Below the pieces are notes generated by a model. That model ran no database searches and was not told the origin of the DNA. It saw only the letters and a list, made by a program, of their open reading frames with translations. A stretch of DNA of 64,000 nucleotides. Source: Bacillota bacterium. Its GTDB lineage: Bacteria > Bacillota > Clostridia > Oscillospirales > Acutalibacteraceae. Both the position numbers and the translations under genes were made by a program. The stretch covers positions 78,570 through 142,569 of the forward strand of contig JAEWYE010000008.1 in the NCBI GenBank assembly GCA_023458755.1. Direction: 5' to 3'. Shown piece by piece: positions 16,626 to 25,010 of this stretch. Each line of letters opens with the position of its first letter. Position 1 is the stretch's first letter.

Positions 16626-17481
16626 GGTCCAGCAGCTCCTTGACATAGGTCGGCAGGGCAAAGCTGCCTTTGTGCAGCTCCGTGTTGTAGTAGCGCATTT
16701 TCAGCCCAAGGCGATTCCATGCGTCCGCGTTAAAGTCCAAAAGCGGGTCATACTTTTTCGAAGCAAATCCGAACAGCCAGTGGCCGGACGGATAGGTCGG
16801 AATATGTGCCTGATACACTTTGCAAATCGGGAAGAATTCCACAATGCGCTGATGTGCGCGCTGCATGGAGTTCGCGTATTTTTTGTAGTAAGGGCTTTCG
16901 TGCTGATTTACCAAAATGCCGTCGTCCGTCAATGCCTTATAGCAGTTTCCGTAAAATTCTTTGGTGAACAGCCCTTCACCCGGGCCGAACGGGTCGGTGG
17001 AATCCACAATGATGAGGTCATATTCGTTTTCTTTGGTGCGTACAAAACGCAGCCCGTCCTCAAAGCGGATATTCACACGCGGGTCGTCAAGTTTGCACGC
17101 GGTCTGCGGCAGATACTTGCGGCAGGCGTCCACGACCATCTCGTCGATTTCAACCATGTCGATTTTCTCAATGCTGTCATATTTCGTCAGTTCGCGAACC
17201 GAACCGCCGTCACCGGCGCCAATCACCAATACCTTTTTTATGTTCGGATTGGTTGCCATCGGCACATGGATAATCATTTCATGGTAGATAAATTCGTCTT
17301 TTTCGGTCAGCATCATCAGTCCGTCCAAGGTGAGAAATTTGCCGAACTCATGCGCTTCCAGAATATCAACTCGCTGAAAAGGGCTTTGTGCCGCGTAAAT
17401 CTGCCGGTCTACTTTGATGGAAAACCGCACATTTTCCGAATGCTCCTCCGTATACCAAAGTTCCATATTGCTTTGTGCCAT
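16618..17481 (-). CDS. speE: Spermidine synthase
   Basis: Aminopropyltransferase of 287 residues that moves the aminopropyl group from decarboxylated SAM to putrescine. It contains LWYTEEH, the substrate loop LDGLMMLTEKDEFIYHEM, the SAM-binding VIGAGDGGSVREL and the catalytic Asp motif IVDSTDPFGPGEGLF. Length matches bacterial SpeE. It is 6 nt downstream of speA and overlaps speB, so all four enzymes come from one transcript. Confidence 0.97.
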   Translation of the reverse strand: MAQSNMELWYTEEHSENVRFSIKVDRQIYAAQSPFQRVDILEAHEFGKFLTLDGLMMLTEKDEFIYHEMIIHVPMATNPNIKKVLVIGAGDGGSVRELTKYDSIEKIDMVEIDEMVVDACRKYLPQTACKLDDPRVNIRFEDGLRFVRTKENEYDLIIVDSTDPFGPGEGLFTKEFYGNCYKALTDDGILVNQHESPYYKKYANSMQRAHQRIVEFFPICKVYQAHIPTYPSGHWLFGFASKKYDPLLDFNADAWNRLGLKMRYYNTELHKGSFALPTYVKELLDHE

Positions 17482-17487
17482 TCGTTT

Positions 17488-18939
17488 TCACTCCTTCACT
17501 GTCCGAATGCTTTCAATCTGCAAATCTTCCGTACCTGTCAGCAAACATCCTTTTGCCTTCGCGTACGCGATGTAGTCCAGAATTTCATTGGTAATGCGTT
17601 CTCCCGGTGCAAGAATCGGAATTCCCGGCGGGTAGCACATTACAAACTCACTGCAAATCAACCCAACGCTTTCCTCGGTTTTTACCGCTCGTTTGTCTGC
17701 GTAAAATGCCTGCTGGGGTGACATCACAACTTCCGGTGAGATATATTCGTGGTCGAGCATTCCGGATTTGTCCTTGGAATAGAGCCGCCGAATTTCCGAA
17801 AGGGAAGACACCAACCGTTCAATGGCGAGCATGTTGTCGCCGACCGAAATAATGGCAAGAATATTGCCGATGTCGCCGAATTCAATCTGTATGTTGTAAT
17901 CGTCGCGCAGAATGTCATAGACTTCAATTCCCGCGCGTCCGATGTCGCGTGTATGCACGGAAAGCTTTGTAATGTCAAAATCAAAGACAGTGTCGCCGTC
18001 AATCAGTTCTTTGGAATACGCGTAATAACCGCCGATTTTATTGATCTCTCCGCGTGCGTATTCGGCAAGCGTACAGACTTTTTCAAAAATCTCTTTTCCC
18101 CGCAGTGCAAGGTTTCGGCGGGAAATGTCCAGCGATGACAGAAGCAAATAAGATCCGCTCGTCGTCTGCGTCAAATTGATGATTTGGCGGATGTGTCCTT
18201 CGCTGATTCTTCCGTTTGAAAGCAAAAGGGAGCTTTGCGTCAGCGAACCGCCCGTTTTGTGCATGCTCACCGCCGCAAGGTCGGCTCCCGCCGCCATGGC
18301 GGAAACGGGCAGACGGTCGTCAAAGTAAAAATGCGTACCGTGCGCTTCATCCGCCAGTACCGCCATGTTGTGGCGGTGCGCCAGCTCGGTGATGCCACGC
18401 AGATTCGAGCAGATTCCGTAATAGGTCGGGTTATTCACCAGCACCGCTTTCGCGTCCGGGTTTTCGAGGATTGCCCGTTCCACGTCGGCAAGCGCCATGC
18501 CAAGCGGAATACCGAGCTGCTTGTTTGTGCCGGGGTTCACGTAAACCGGTACCGCGCCGCAGACAACCAGCGCGTTAATCGCACTGCGATGCACATTGCG
18601 GGGCATGATGATTTTGTCACCCGCTTTGCATACGCTCATAATCATGCTCTGTACCGCCGAAGTCGTGCCGTTCACCATAAAGAACGCGTCCTGCGCGCCG
18701 AAAGCCTGCGCGGCAAGCTGTTCCGCGTCGCGGATGACCGAAGTGGGGTGGCACAGGTTATCGAGCGGCTTCATCGAGTTGACATCCACCGTCAGGCACT
18801 GTTCCCCTAAAAAAGCGGTCAGCTCCGTGTTGCCCTTGCCGCGCTTATGCCCCGGCACATCAAACGGAACCACCCGCATGGATTTATATCGTTCCAACGC
18901 CTCGTAAATCGGCGCGTTTTCCTGTGAAAGCTGATTCAT
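17488..18939 (-). CDS. speA: Arginine/lysine/ornithine decarboxylase, fold type I (probable arginine decarboxylase)
   Basis: PLP enzyme of 483 residues, the size of Bacillus SpeA (YaaO family) and smaller than enterobacterial acid-induced decarboxylases. Key parts are VPGHKRGKG, NGTTSAVQSMIM, DEAHGTHFYF and the PLP lysine in SMHKTGGSLTQSS. The agmatinase gene in the same operon argues for arginine as substrate, giving agmatine and then putrescine. By sequence alone lysine or ornithine cannot be ruled out. Confidence 0.93.
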   Translation of the reverse strand: MNQLSQENAPIYEALERYKSMRVVPFDVPGHKRGKGNTELTAFLGEQCLTVDVNSMKPLDNLCHPTSVIRDAEQLAAQAFGAQDAFFMVNGTTSAVQSMIMSVCKAGDKIIMPRNVHRSAINALVVCGAVPVYVNPGTNKQLGIPLGMALADVERAILENPDAKAVLVNNPTYYGICSNLRGITELAHRHNMAVLADEAHGTHFYFDDRLPVSAMAAGADLAAVSMHKTGGSLTQSSLLLSNGRISEGHIRQIINLTQTTSGSYLLLSSLDISRRNLALRGKEIFEKVCTLAEYARGEINKIGGYYAYSKELIDGDTVFDFDITKLSVHTRDIGRAGIEVYDILRDDYNIQIEFGDIGNILAIISVGDNMLAIERLVSSLSEIRRLYSKDKSGMLDHEYISPEVVMSPQQAFYADKRAVKTEESVGLICSEFVMCYPPGIPILAPGERITNEILDYIAYAKAKGCLLTGTEDLQIESIRTVKE

Positions 18940-18958
18940 CGCACATACCTTTCTGCCG

Positions 18959-19774
18959 TTAATAAATATTGGTCCCGCTGAAAATCTCGATCATTTCACG
19001 GCGCAGACTGTTTGAAATCTTCAGCCTTTCCTTTGGCGGAAGCTCATACACGTCCGTATTGAACAGATAATTCTGCAGTTCCAGCTCCTTAATCAGCAGT
19101 TTGGTGTGAAAAATATTCGCCTGATACACGTTAATATCAATCGCGTCATACTTTTTCAGTGTCGCGTCGTCAATATAGTCCTGAATTGAGGTGATATCGT
19201 GATCCATAAACAGCTTTTTGCCGTCAACATCTCTTGTAAATCCGCGCACGCGGTAATCGGTGGTGATAATATCCGAGTCAAAGCTGCCGATTAAGTAATT
19301 CAGCGCGTTCAGCGGGGATACTTGTCCACAGGTGGAAACATCAATGTCTACCCGAAAAGTGGCAATGCAGTTGTCCGGATGATACTCTGGGTAAGTATGT
19401 ACGGTTACATGGCTTTTATCCAGGTGACCGACTACGCTTTCCCTGGTGTTCAAAATATCGATTTCGCCCTTGTTGCAGGAGGTATCTACCCGGTATACAG
19501 GCATGGATTCTTCACTGATTAAAATGGTGACGCTTGCGCCCTGCGGTTCATAGTCCTGTTTGCTAACATTGAGCACGTGTGCTCCGATTATTTCGGTAAC
19601 GTCACATAGAATTTTTGTCAGACGTTCCGAGTTGTACTGTTCATCAATATAGGCGATGTAATCTTTTTGTTCTCGCTCACTTTTTGCATAGCAAACATCA
19701 TAGATGTTGAAGCTAAGTGTTTTTGTGAGGTTGTTAAAGCCGTATAATTTCAGCTTATTCTCCAACCCTACCAT
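18959..19774 (-). CDS. speD: S-adenosylmethionine decarboxylase proenzyme
   Basis: Pyruvoyl enzyme of about 271 residues that supplies decarboxylated SAM. The self-cleavage site is in DKSHVTVHTYPEYHP, where the Ser becomes the pyruvoyl group, followed by FRVDIDVSTCGQVSPLNALNYL. Size and motif fit the larger E. coli-type class rather than the ~130-residue SpeH type. It heads the operon, 20 nt before speA, behind its own promoter. The ATG at 19774 is preferred to the GTG before it because of spacing to GAGAGG. Confidence 0.95.
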   Translation of the reverse strand: MVGLENKLKLYGFNNLTKTLSFNIYDVCYAKSEREQKDYIAYIDEQYNSERLTKILCDVTEIIGAHVLNVSKQDYEPQGASVTILISEESMPVYRVDTSCNKGEIDILNTRESVVGHLDKSHVTVHTYPEYHPDNCIATFRVDIDVSTCGQVSPLNALNYLIGSFDSDIITTDYRVRGFTRDVDGKKLFMDHDITSIQDYIDDATLKKYDAIDINVYQANIFHTKLLIKELELQNYLFNTDVYELPPKERLKISNSLRREMIEIFSGTNIY

Positions 19775-19806
19775 CACGACCTCTCATTTTCTTAATAGCA
19801 AAATAA

Positions 19807-19835
19807 ATAATACGACAGATTCTTTGAATTGTCAA
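19807..19835 (-). promoter_or_regulatory. Promoter of the spermidine operon
   Basis: On the minus strand TTGACA (19835-19830), a 17-bp spacer and TATTAT (19812-19807), about 35 bp upstream of speD. Confidence 0.75.
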
Positions 19836-20045
19836 TGTTTTTAAGCAAATTATTAGCAATTTTTGAATTGAATGAAATGGCATACCAAAATATTCTAAAA
19901 TCCTCTGGATTCCTCTGTTTTGCTCTTGTTTTCTAATTCTTTACAGGATAATTATTCCTGCGTGTTTTCCATTATCTTTTTACGGTATTGTCTTTATTAT
20001 ACGCACATTCTAACGGATTTAATTGCGCTGCAACAATTTTATGAC

Positions 20046-20074
20046 TTGACAAATGAAATAGCAGGGGTTATGAT
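20046..20074 (+). promoter_or_regulatory. Promoter of the thiamine operon
   Basis: TTGACA (20046-20051), 17-bp spacer, TATGAT (20069-20074), ending just before the riboswitch. Confidence 0.75.
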
Positions 20075-20087
20075 AAAACGCGAACTG

Positions 20088-20176
20088 AATATGGGGTGCT
20101 GAGTGTGCTCGGCTGAGAGAAAACGACAACGTTTTTAACCCTTAAACCTGATTTGGATAATGCCAACGTAGGGAAA
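20088..20176 (+). ncRNA. TPP riboswitch (THI element)
   Basis: The conserved blocks are all present: GGGGTGCT (20093-20100), GGCTGAGAGA (20111-20120), AACCCTTAAACCTGATT (from 20137), GGATAATGCCAACG and TAGGGAA to 20175. In the ligand-bound state it should favour the terminator immediately downstream and shut off the salvage genes. Confidence 0.96.
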
Positions 20177-20188
20177 TTGTATGTGTAC

Positions 20189-20225
20189 AAGCGCCTTGTG
20201 GATTATCCGCAGGGCGCTTTTTTTA
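20189..20225 (+). terminator. Riboswitch expression-platform terminator
   Basis: AAGCGCC pairs with GGCGCTT around a loop, followed by TTTTTTT. It stands between the TPP aptamer and the first gene, as expected for transcriptional attenuation. Confidence 0.9.
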
Positions 20226-20251
20226 CGTGATTTTGAAAGGAGACCGTTTAC

Positions 20252-20554
20252 ATGAACACCAGTGTAGCAATTCAGGTTTTGCCAAAAGCGAAGGATAACG
20301 AGGAGTTAATTCGGGTTGTGGATGAGGTTATCGCATATATTGCGGGAACAGGGCTTCATTATTTTGTATCCCCGTTTGAAACCACCGTCGAAGGGGATTA
20401 CGACGAGCTCATGGAGCTGGTGAAACAGTGCCAGCTTATTTGCATCAAGGCGGGTGCGCCCAGCGTGATGTCTTTTGTCAAAATCAGTTACAATCCGGGC
20501 AATGATTTTCTAAGCATCGAGAAAAAAACCGGAAAATATCAGAACAAAGGTTAA
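20252..20554 (+). CDS. Thiamine-binding protein, YkoF/MTH1187 family
   Basis: A 100-residue ferredoxin-like fold protein (SVAIQVLPKAK, then YFVSPFETTVEGDYDELMELV, then SFVKISYNP) of the YkoF/MTH1187 family, which binds thiamine or its pyrimidine part. It is the first gene under the TPP riboswitch and precedes thiW. In Bacillus ykoF heads an HMP uptake operon, so a role in capturing a thiamine precursor in the cytoplasm is likely. AAGGAGA precedes the ATG. Confidence 0.87.
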   Translation: MNTSVAIQVLPKAKDNEELIRVVDEVIAYIAGTGLHYFVSPFETTVEGDYDELMELVKQCQLICIKAGAPSVMSFVKISYNPGNDFLSIEKKTGKYQNKG

Positions 20555-20573
20555 GTAGGAAGGATTATCAATC

Positions 20574-21125
20574 ATGATTCAAAACAAAACGTACAAAATG
20601 GTTCTCACCGCGTTCTTGGCAACTCTGGGGTATGTACTCAACACGTTTGTCAGCTTTCCGAAGATGGCTCCGTTTCAGCACTTCATCAACGTGATCTCCG
20701 CTGTGTTACTCGGCCCGTGGGGAGCGTTGGTCTGTGCGTTTATGACGGGCAGTATGCGCATGATTCTAAACGGCAGCACAATTTTAGCGATTGTTGGCGC
20801 AATTTTCGGCGCGTTTTTATCCGGCCTTTTGTACCGCAGATTCAAAAAGCTGATTTGGGCGGTAATCGGTGAGATGTTTGGTACCGGCATCATCAGCGCG
20901 ATCGTATCCGTTCCGGTCATGCAGTTTATCGGCAAACTCCCAAGTGTGCCGTTCTATTTTTACATTCCGTTTTTCCTTCCCGCGTCCGCAATCGGTGCAG
21001 TTATGGGTTTTGTTGTAATGACCGCGCTGATTAAGACAAAGTGCCTGAACCGCCTGCATCTTGTGGCAGTTCCACAAGAATCAGGAACGTTAAGGACAGC
21101 CGAAAATAATACGAAAGAAAAATAA
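20574..21125 (+). CDS. thiW: ECF transporter S component ThiW
   Basis: Integral membrane protein of 183 residues with about five or six helices. It matches the ThiW thiazole-precursor uptake component (TAFLATLGYVLNTFVSFPKMAPFQHFINV, with the typical motif PFQHFINVISAVLLGPWGA and FMTGSMRM). It works with a shared energy-coupling module encoded elsewhere. The position between a TPP riboswitch and thiM supports hydroxyethylthiazole uptake. Confidence 0.9.
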   Translation: MIQNKTYKMVLTAFLATLGYVLNTFVSFPKMAPFQHFINVISAVLLGPWGALVCAFMTGSMRMILNGSTILAIVGAIFGAFLSGLLYRRFKKLIWAVIGEMFGTGIISAIVSVPVMQFIGKLPSVPFYFYIPFFLPASAIGAVMGFVVMTALIKTKCLNRLHLVAVPQESGTLRTAENNTKEK

Positions 21126-21139
21126 ACGGAGGAATTCCT

Positions 21140-21958
21140 ATGTTTGAAGGCATTTTGGACAATGTCCGCCAAAAAGTACCGCTTGTCCACAACATCACGA
21201 ACTTTGTCACGGTGAACGACTGTGCAAATATTGTTCTGGCCTGCGGCGGTTCGCCGATTATGTCCGCGGATATCCGCGAGGTAGCCGAGATTACCGCCAT
21301 CTGTCAAAGTCTGGTTGCCAACATGGGTGCGGTAGAGGATGCGGCTTCCATGATTGTGGCGGGCAAAAAGAGCAATGAGCTGGGGCATCCGGTCGTTCTG
21401 GATCCCGTGGCGGCGGGGGCTTCCGCCTTGCGCAACCAAACGGTTTTTCAGCTTTTGGATGAAGTTCACTTTTCCGCCATTCGCGGAAATATATCCGAAA
21501 TTAAAACGATTCAAAAGGGCAGCGGTACCACAAAAGGAGTAGATGCCGATTCCGCCGACGCGGTAACGGAAGAGAATTTGGAAGCGACCGTGCGCATGGC
21601 AAAAGAACTGAGCGCCAAAACAGGCTCCGTGATTATTATTTCCGGCGCGATTGATATTGCGGCGGATTCGCAAAAAGCCTATGTAATCCGCAACGGTCAT
21701 CCCATCATGGCGCGCATAACCGGGAGCGGCTGTATGTCCAGTTCACTTGTCGGCGCGTTCTGCGGGGCAAATCCGGAACAAATTCTGGATGCCTGCGCGG
21801 CGGCTATGTGTGCTATGGGCGTATGCGGGGAGCTTGCGTACCAAAAAACGGTACAGACCGGCGGCGGAACACTCTCTTTCCGCACCTATCTGATTGATGC
21901 CATGAGCAATCTGACACAGGATACCTTGAATGCCTACGGCAAAGTTCAGATCTGCTAA
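21140..21958 (+). CDS. thiM: Hydroxyethylthiazole kinase
   Basis: Ribokinase-fold enzyme of 272 residues that phosphorylates 4-methyl-5-hydroxyethylthiazole for thiamine salvage. Conserved parts are PLVHNITNFVTVNDCAN, GGSPIMSAD, VLDPVAAGAS and the catalytic ITGSGCMSSSLVGAF with its Cys. It is the last gene of the unit, followed by a terminator. thiD and thiE are not here, so the cell needs other loci to complete thiamine phosphate. Confidence 0.97.
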   Translation: MFEGILDNVRQKVPLVHNITNFVTVNDCANIVLACGGSPIMSADIREVAEITAICQSLVANMGAVEDAASMIVAGKKSNELGHPVVLDPVAAGASALRNQTVFQLLDEVHFSAIRGNISEIKTIQKGSGTTKGVDADSADAVTEENLEATVRMAKELSAKTGSVIIISGAIDIAADSQKAYVIRNGHPIMARITGSGCMSSSLVGAFCGANPEQILDACAAAMCAMGVCGELAYQKTVQTGGGTLSFRTYLIDAMSNLTQDTLNAYGKVQIC

Positions 21959-21984
21959 ACTGAATTAAGAGTAATAACTTATTT

Positions 21985-22022
21985 GGGACTGTCCGTTTGA
22001 AAATTGCTAGACAGTCCCTTTT
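21985..22022 (+). terminator. Terminator of the thiamine operon
   Basis: GGGACTGTC/GACAGTCCC stem followed by TTTTATT. Confidence 0.85.
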
Positions 22023-22118
22023 ATTATGCTTTTCTTGCTGCGTTCTAAAATAAATGATTAGTAAATTTTAAAGGAACAAATAAATTTAACTTATACGGAA
22101 AATATATTTTCATTTATG

Positions 22119-22147
22119 TTGACAATCAATGGAAATATATGTATAAT
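22119..22147 (+). promoter_or_regulatory. Promoter of the amidase-like gene
   Basis: TTGACA (22119-22124), a 17-bp spacer and TATAAT (22142-22147): full consensus, about 105 bp upstream of the start. Confidence 0.75.
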
Positions 22148-22252
22148 TATGGATAATAAATTCACGGATATTCATAATAATACGCTAAGATAGTTAACAA
22201 TTCAAGGCTGTATTATTAAGTCGTTTGTGTGATAATGAAAAGAGGAGAAGTT

Positions 22253-23448
22253 ATGAGTTTGAAAAGGTTTGTTAAAGTTATTCCGGTGATTTTGGCAATT
22301 TCAATTACTTGTAATGTAAGTACCGCATCAGTTAGTGCCGCCTCATTAACTACACAATCTAAATCCAATGCAATCATTTATAAGTCAGCACATGATGTTT
22401 ACACAGAGAAGTCAGTTTTACAGAATATTGATAAACAGATTACTCCAGGATACATCTATGTAGATGGTGTAAAAATGCATTATACCGTGTTTTTGATAAT
22501 CAAGGAAAAGCACTAAATAACATTAAAATGAAGATTCCAGAGTTACTTATAATACTAGCAAAACAATATTCACTATCTGAACTTTCAGATAGAAATTGGA
22601 AGGATTATCAAACTTCATTGAATTCTTATACTACAAAAAATGAAAAACTTAATAATGATATTTCGTTGTTAAGATGTTTCTTCGATATATATGAAAATAA
22701 AGACGATAATCAAAAAATACTTAATTTGATAGGTGCGGAAAACCAATCTTTGAATATGAAAACCAGCATTTCTGATAGTAGTACTTCTCAATTGTCTGAT
22801 GAAAAAACAAATGAATTATCAATTTTAATGCCTTATACAAGTCCTATCGCACGAGATTTCAATTCTAATATAATGAAACAATCAAATATTGGTCAAAAAT
22901 TCAATTCTTTATTAGGCTCAACTGTGCTGGGATTTAATACTGACAAAGGAATCGCATATGCAGAAAAGTATGCGGTAAATGCCAATAGCTCTGAATATGG
23001 ATGTCTGGGTGCTGACTGTACTAATTTTGTTTCTCAGATTTTAGAAGCAGGTGGGGTTCAACAAGCAGTATATTCCGATAAAAATTCCGGTTGGTGGCAT
23101 ACTAAGGGTTGGTTTGGTTGGCAATCATATTCAAGATCTTGGACATTAGCGGATACTTTTTGCAGGTACATGGGAGTTGGTTATGAAAGCGGAAATATAT
23201 ACAATTTTTCATATGAAATAGCCGCAGGAGATTTTATTGCTCTTGACGATCAGGGTGATGGAAGTTGGGATCATTGCGGTTTTGTAGTTAAGTCAGACAA
23301 TTTTAATGCAGTTTATAGCGGGAAAAGGTACTATGATTTCAAAGTTGCACAACATACAAATAACTACTGCGAATGGACAAGTAATTCAACTAACCATTGG
23401 GAAAGTGTGGAAGATGATGGTGGGGTTTACGCAAGAGTAAGAAGATAA
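22253..23448 (+). pseudogene. Secreted amidase-domain protein, frameshifted in a T-run
   Basis: The first frame (from ATG 22253 behind AGAGGAG) gives a signal peptide and MHYTVF, then hits a stop at 22516. A second frame opens at 22528 and holds the amidase-like catalytic domain with YAEKYAVNAN, GCLGADCTNFVSQIL, SWDHCGFVV (Amidase_6/CHAP-like Cys and His). Adding one T to the five-T run at 22490-22494 joins the frames into a single ~398-residue protein reading HYTVFFDNQGKALNNIKMK. It may be a sequencing error, a real mutation or slippage at the homopolymer. The intact form would be an exported cysteine hydrolase. Confidence 0.8.
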
Positions 23449-23489
23449 TATTATTATTTTACTTTATTCTTTTATAGGGGATTTATATA

Positions 23490-23921
23490 ATGAAAAATGC
23501 ATGTTTAGTGGTTGTATTTTTAACATTTTGTATTTTTTGCGGATGCTCAACATCTACCACAAAAAGCATGTCTCCGGAGGAAACAGTCAGATGCTATTTT
23601 TCTCAGTTTAGCGATAAGAGTCAGTCTGGAATGGATGCGTTGGTCTACGAAAAAATGCGTGGCAAGGATTTTGATTTAAACCATCTGAATTCTGTAAAAC
23701 TAATCAGTTGTACGGAAGAAAATGATACATCAAAAATTTCGTCCAATAAAGAATGGTACAGCAATCCATATAAAGTTGCATTGGTTCATGTTGCATTTGA
23801 TATTAATTATAAGAGCGGTGGAAGTAGCGGTGGCTTTAACAATGGAAGATATAACTGGGATTACTATTTAGTAAAAGAAAACGAAAAATCAGACTGGATT
23901 ATTGTTCAGTGGGGAAAATAA
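23490..23921 (+). CDS. Small lipoprotein, unknown function
   Basis: A 143-residue protein with a lipobox-like FCIFCGCSTSTT (lipidated Cys about residue 19). The mature part SPEETVRCYFSQFSDKSQSGMDALV resembles the short DUF4829-type or NTF2-like domains that occur in Firmicute lipoproteins, ending DWIIVQWGK. It follows the amidase-like gene by 41 nt and may be cotranscribed. Function unknown. Confidence 0.75.
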   Translation: MKNACLVVVFLTFCIFCGCSTSTTKSMSPEETVRCYFSQFSDKSQSGMDALVYEKMRGKDFDLNHLNSVKLISCTEENDTSKISSNKEWYSNPYKVALVHVAFDINYKSGGSSGGFNNGRYNWDYYLVKENEKSDWIIVQWGK

Positions 23922-23947
23922 TAATTATCTAAATTTAAAGCAGGATA

Positions 23948-23988
23948 TGCAAGCCTCCGTACTCGTTAGAGCGTGGGAGCTTGCGTAT
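23948..23988 (+). terminator. Terminator after the lipoprotein gene
   Basis: GCAAGCCTCC pairs with GGGAGCTTGC, with one irregularity, followed by a T-rich tail. Confidence 0.6.
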
Positions 23989-24048
23989 TTTGTATTGAAA
24001 ATATCGAAATATGTGGTATGATGATTTACAAGTAAATGAGAGAAAAAA

Positions 24049-24121
24049 CTTCGCCCCAGCGGAGCGACAAGGGCGGCTTTGCCGCCCTCACCCCATACGC
24101 GGCGCGCGGGAGCGCGCAACA
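24049..24121 (+). repeat. GC-rich dispersed palindromic repeat, copy A
   Basis: A GC-rich block (CTTCGCCCCAGCGGAGCGAC, then GGGCGGCTTTGCCGCCC, then GGCGCGCGGGAGCGCGC) in an AT-rich intergenic region. It aligns with the reverse complement of 28470-28592 (shared AGCGGAGCGA, AAGGGCGG, GCCGCCCTCACCCC, GGCGCGCGGG). Internal palindromes suggest RNA hairpins. Confidence 0.65.
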
Positions 24122-24172
24122 GCTGTTAAGACCGCAAAATTTGACTTTTAAATTTAATGTGGAGAAAAACAA

Positions 24173-24757
24173 ATGAAAACATTGCTCTTTTTAGCCAAAG
24201 GCTTTGAAACGATGGAATTCAGTGTGTTTGTAGACGTAATGGGATGGGCGCGGAACGATTTTGGATTGGATACACAGGTCGTCACGTGCGGATTTCAAAA
24301 GCAGGTGATGAGTACCTTCAACATCCCTGTTACCGTTGACAAATTGATTGATGAAATTCGTGCGGAGGATTACGATGCTCTTGCAATCCCCGGCGGATTT
24401 GAAGAGTACGGCTTTTATGAGGAAGCGTATGACCAAAAGTTCTTGAACCTGATACGGGAATTCGATGCCAAAGGAAAGACGATCGCTTCTATCTGTGTGG
24501 CGGCTCTGCCGCTGGGCAAAAGCGGCGTGCTGAAAAACCGTCGGGCGACCACTTACCATTTGGGCGGCGCCTACCGTCAAAAACAGCTTGCGGAGTTCGG
24601 CGTCCATATTGTGAACGAGCCAATCGTTGTGGATGGCAGCATTGTTACTTCCTATTGCCCCGAAACCGCACCGGGTGTAGCGTTTCAGCTTTTAGAAATG
24701 CTGACTTCAAAAGAAAAGATGGAACAGGTAAAATCCGCGATGGGCTTTACACTGTGA
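24173..24757 (+). CDS. DJ-1/PfpI family protein
   Basis: A 194-residue glutamine-amidotransferase-like fold protein. It has the acidic residue in GFETMEF, IPGGFEEYGFYEEAY and the nucleophile-elbow Cys in ASICVAALPLGKSG. These fit the DJ-1/ThiJ/YajL superfamily, whose members act as stress-protective deglycase/chaperone-like proteins or glyoxalases; the exact activity cannot be assigned. A GGAGAA ribosome binding site precedes the ATG and a hairpin terminator follows. Confidence 0.88.
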   Translation: MKTLLFLAKGFETMEFSVFVDVMGWARNDFGLDTQVVTCGFQKQVMSTFNIPVTVDKLIDEIRAEDYDALAIPGGFEEYGFYEEAYDQKFLNLIREFDAKGKTIASICVAALPLGKSGVLKNRRATTYHLGGAYRQKQLAEFGVHIVNEPIVVDGSIVTSYCPETAPGVAFQLLEMLTSKEKMEQVKSAMGFTL

Positions 24758-24765
24758 TAGGAAAT

Positions 24766-24800
24766 ATGCCTCGCCTCGTTAAGAGTGCGGGGCATGTTTT
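24766..24800 (+). terminator. Terminator after the DJ-1 family gene
   Basis: ATGCCTCGC pairs with GCGGGGCAT, followed by GTTTTCT. Confidence 0.7.
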
Positions 24801-25010
24801 CTGCTATAATCATTCCACTTTTATTAGAAATTGGAATTATTCCATATTGAAAATTTTTAAATTCGTGCTATGATTGTTATGTTGATTATACTTATGCCGG
24901 ATGGCGGGTGTAACATGTAGGAACAGTATATATTGAATCCCGAATAGTATTTGAAAATAAAAGAACTGCATATTTTGCAAATCTGCATGAAATAAAGGAG
25001 TTAAAACGGT

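Noticed and set aside
16567..17721. 384-codon open frame antisense to speE
   Set aside because: Mirror of the conserved SpeE reading frame; no start signals and implausible composition.
19920..20102. 60-codon frame running into the TPP riboswitch
   Set aside because: It crosses the promoter and aptamer and has no ribosome binding site.
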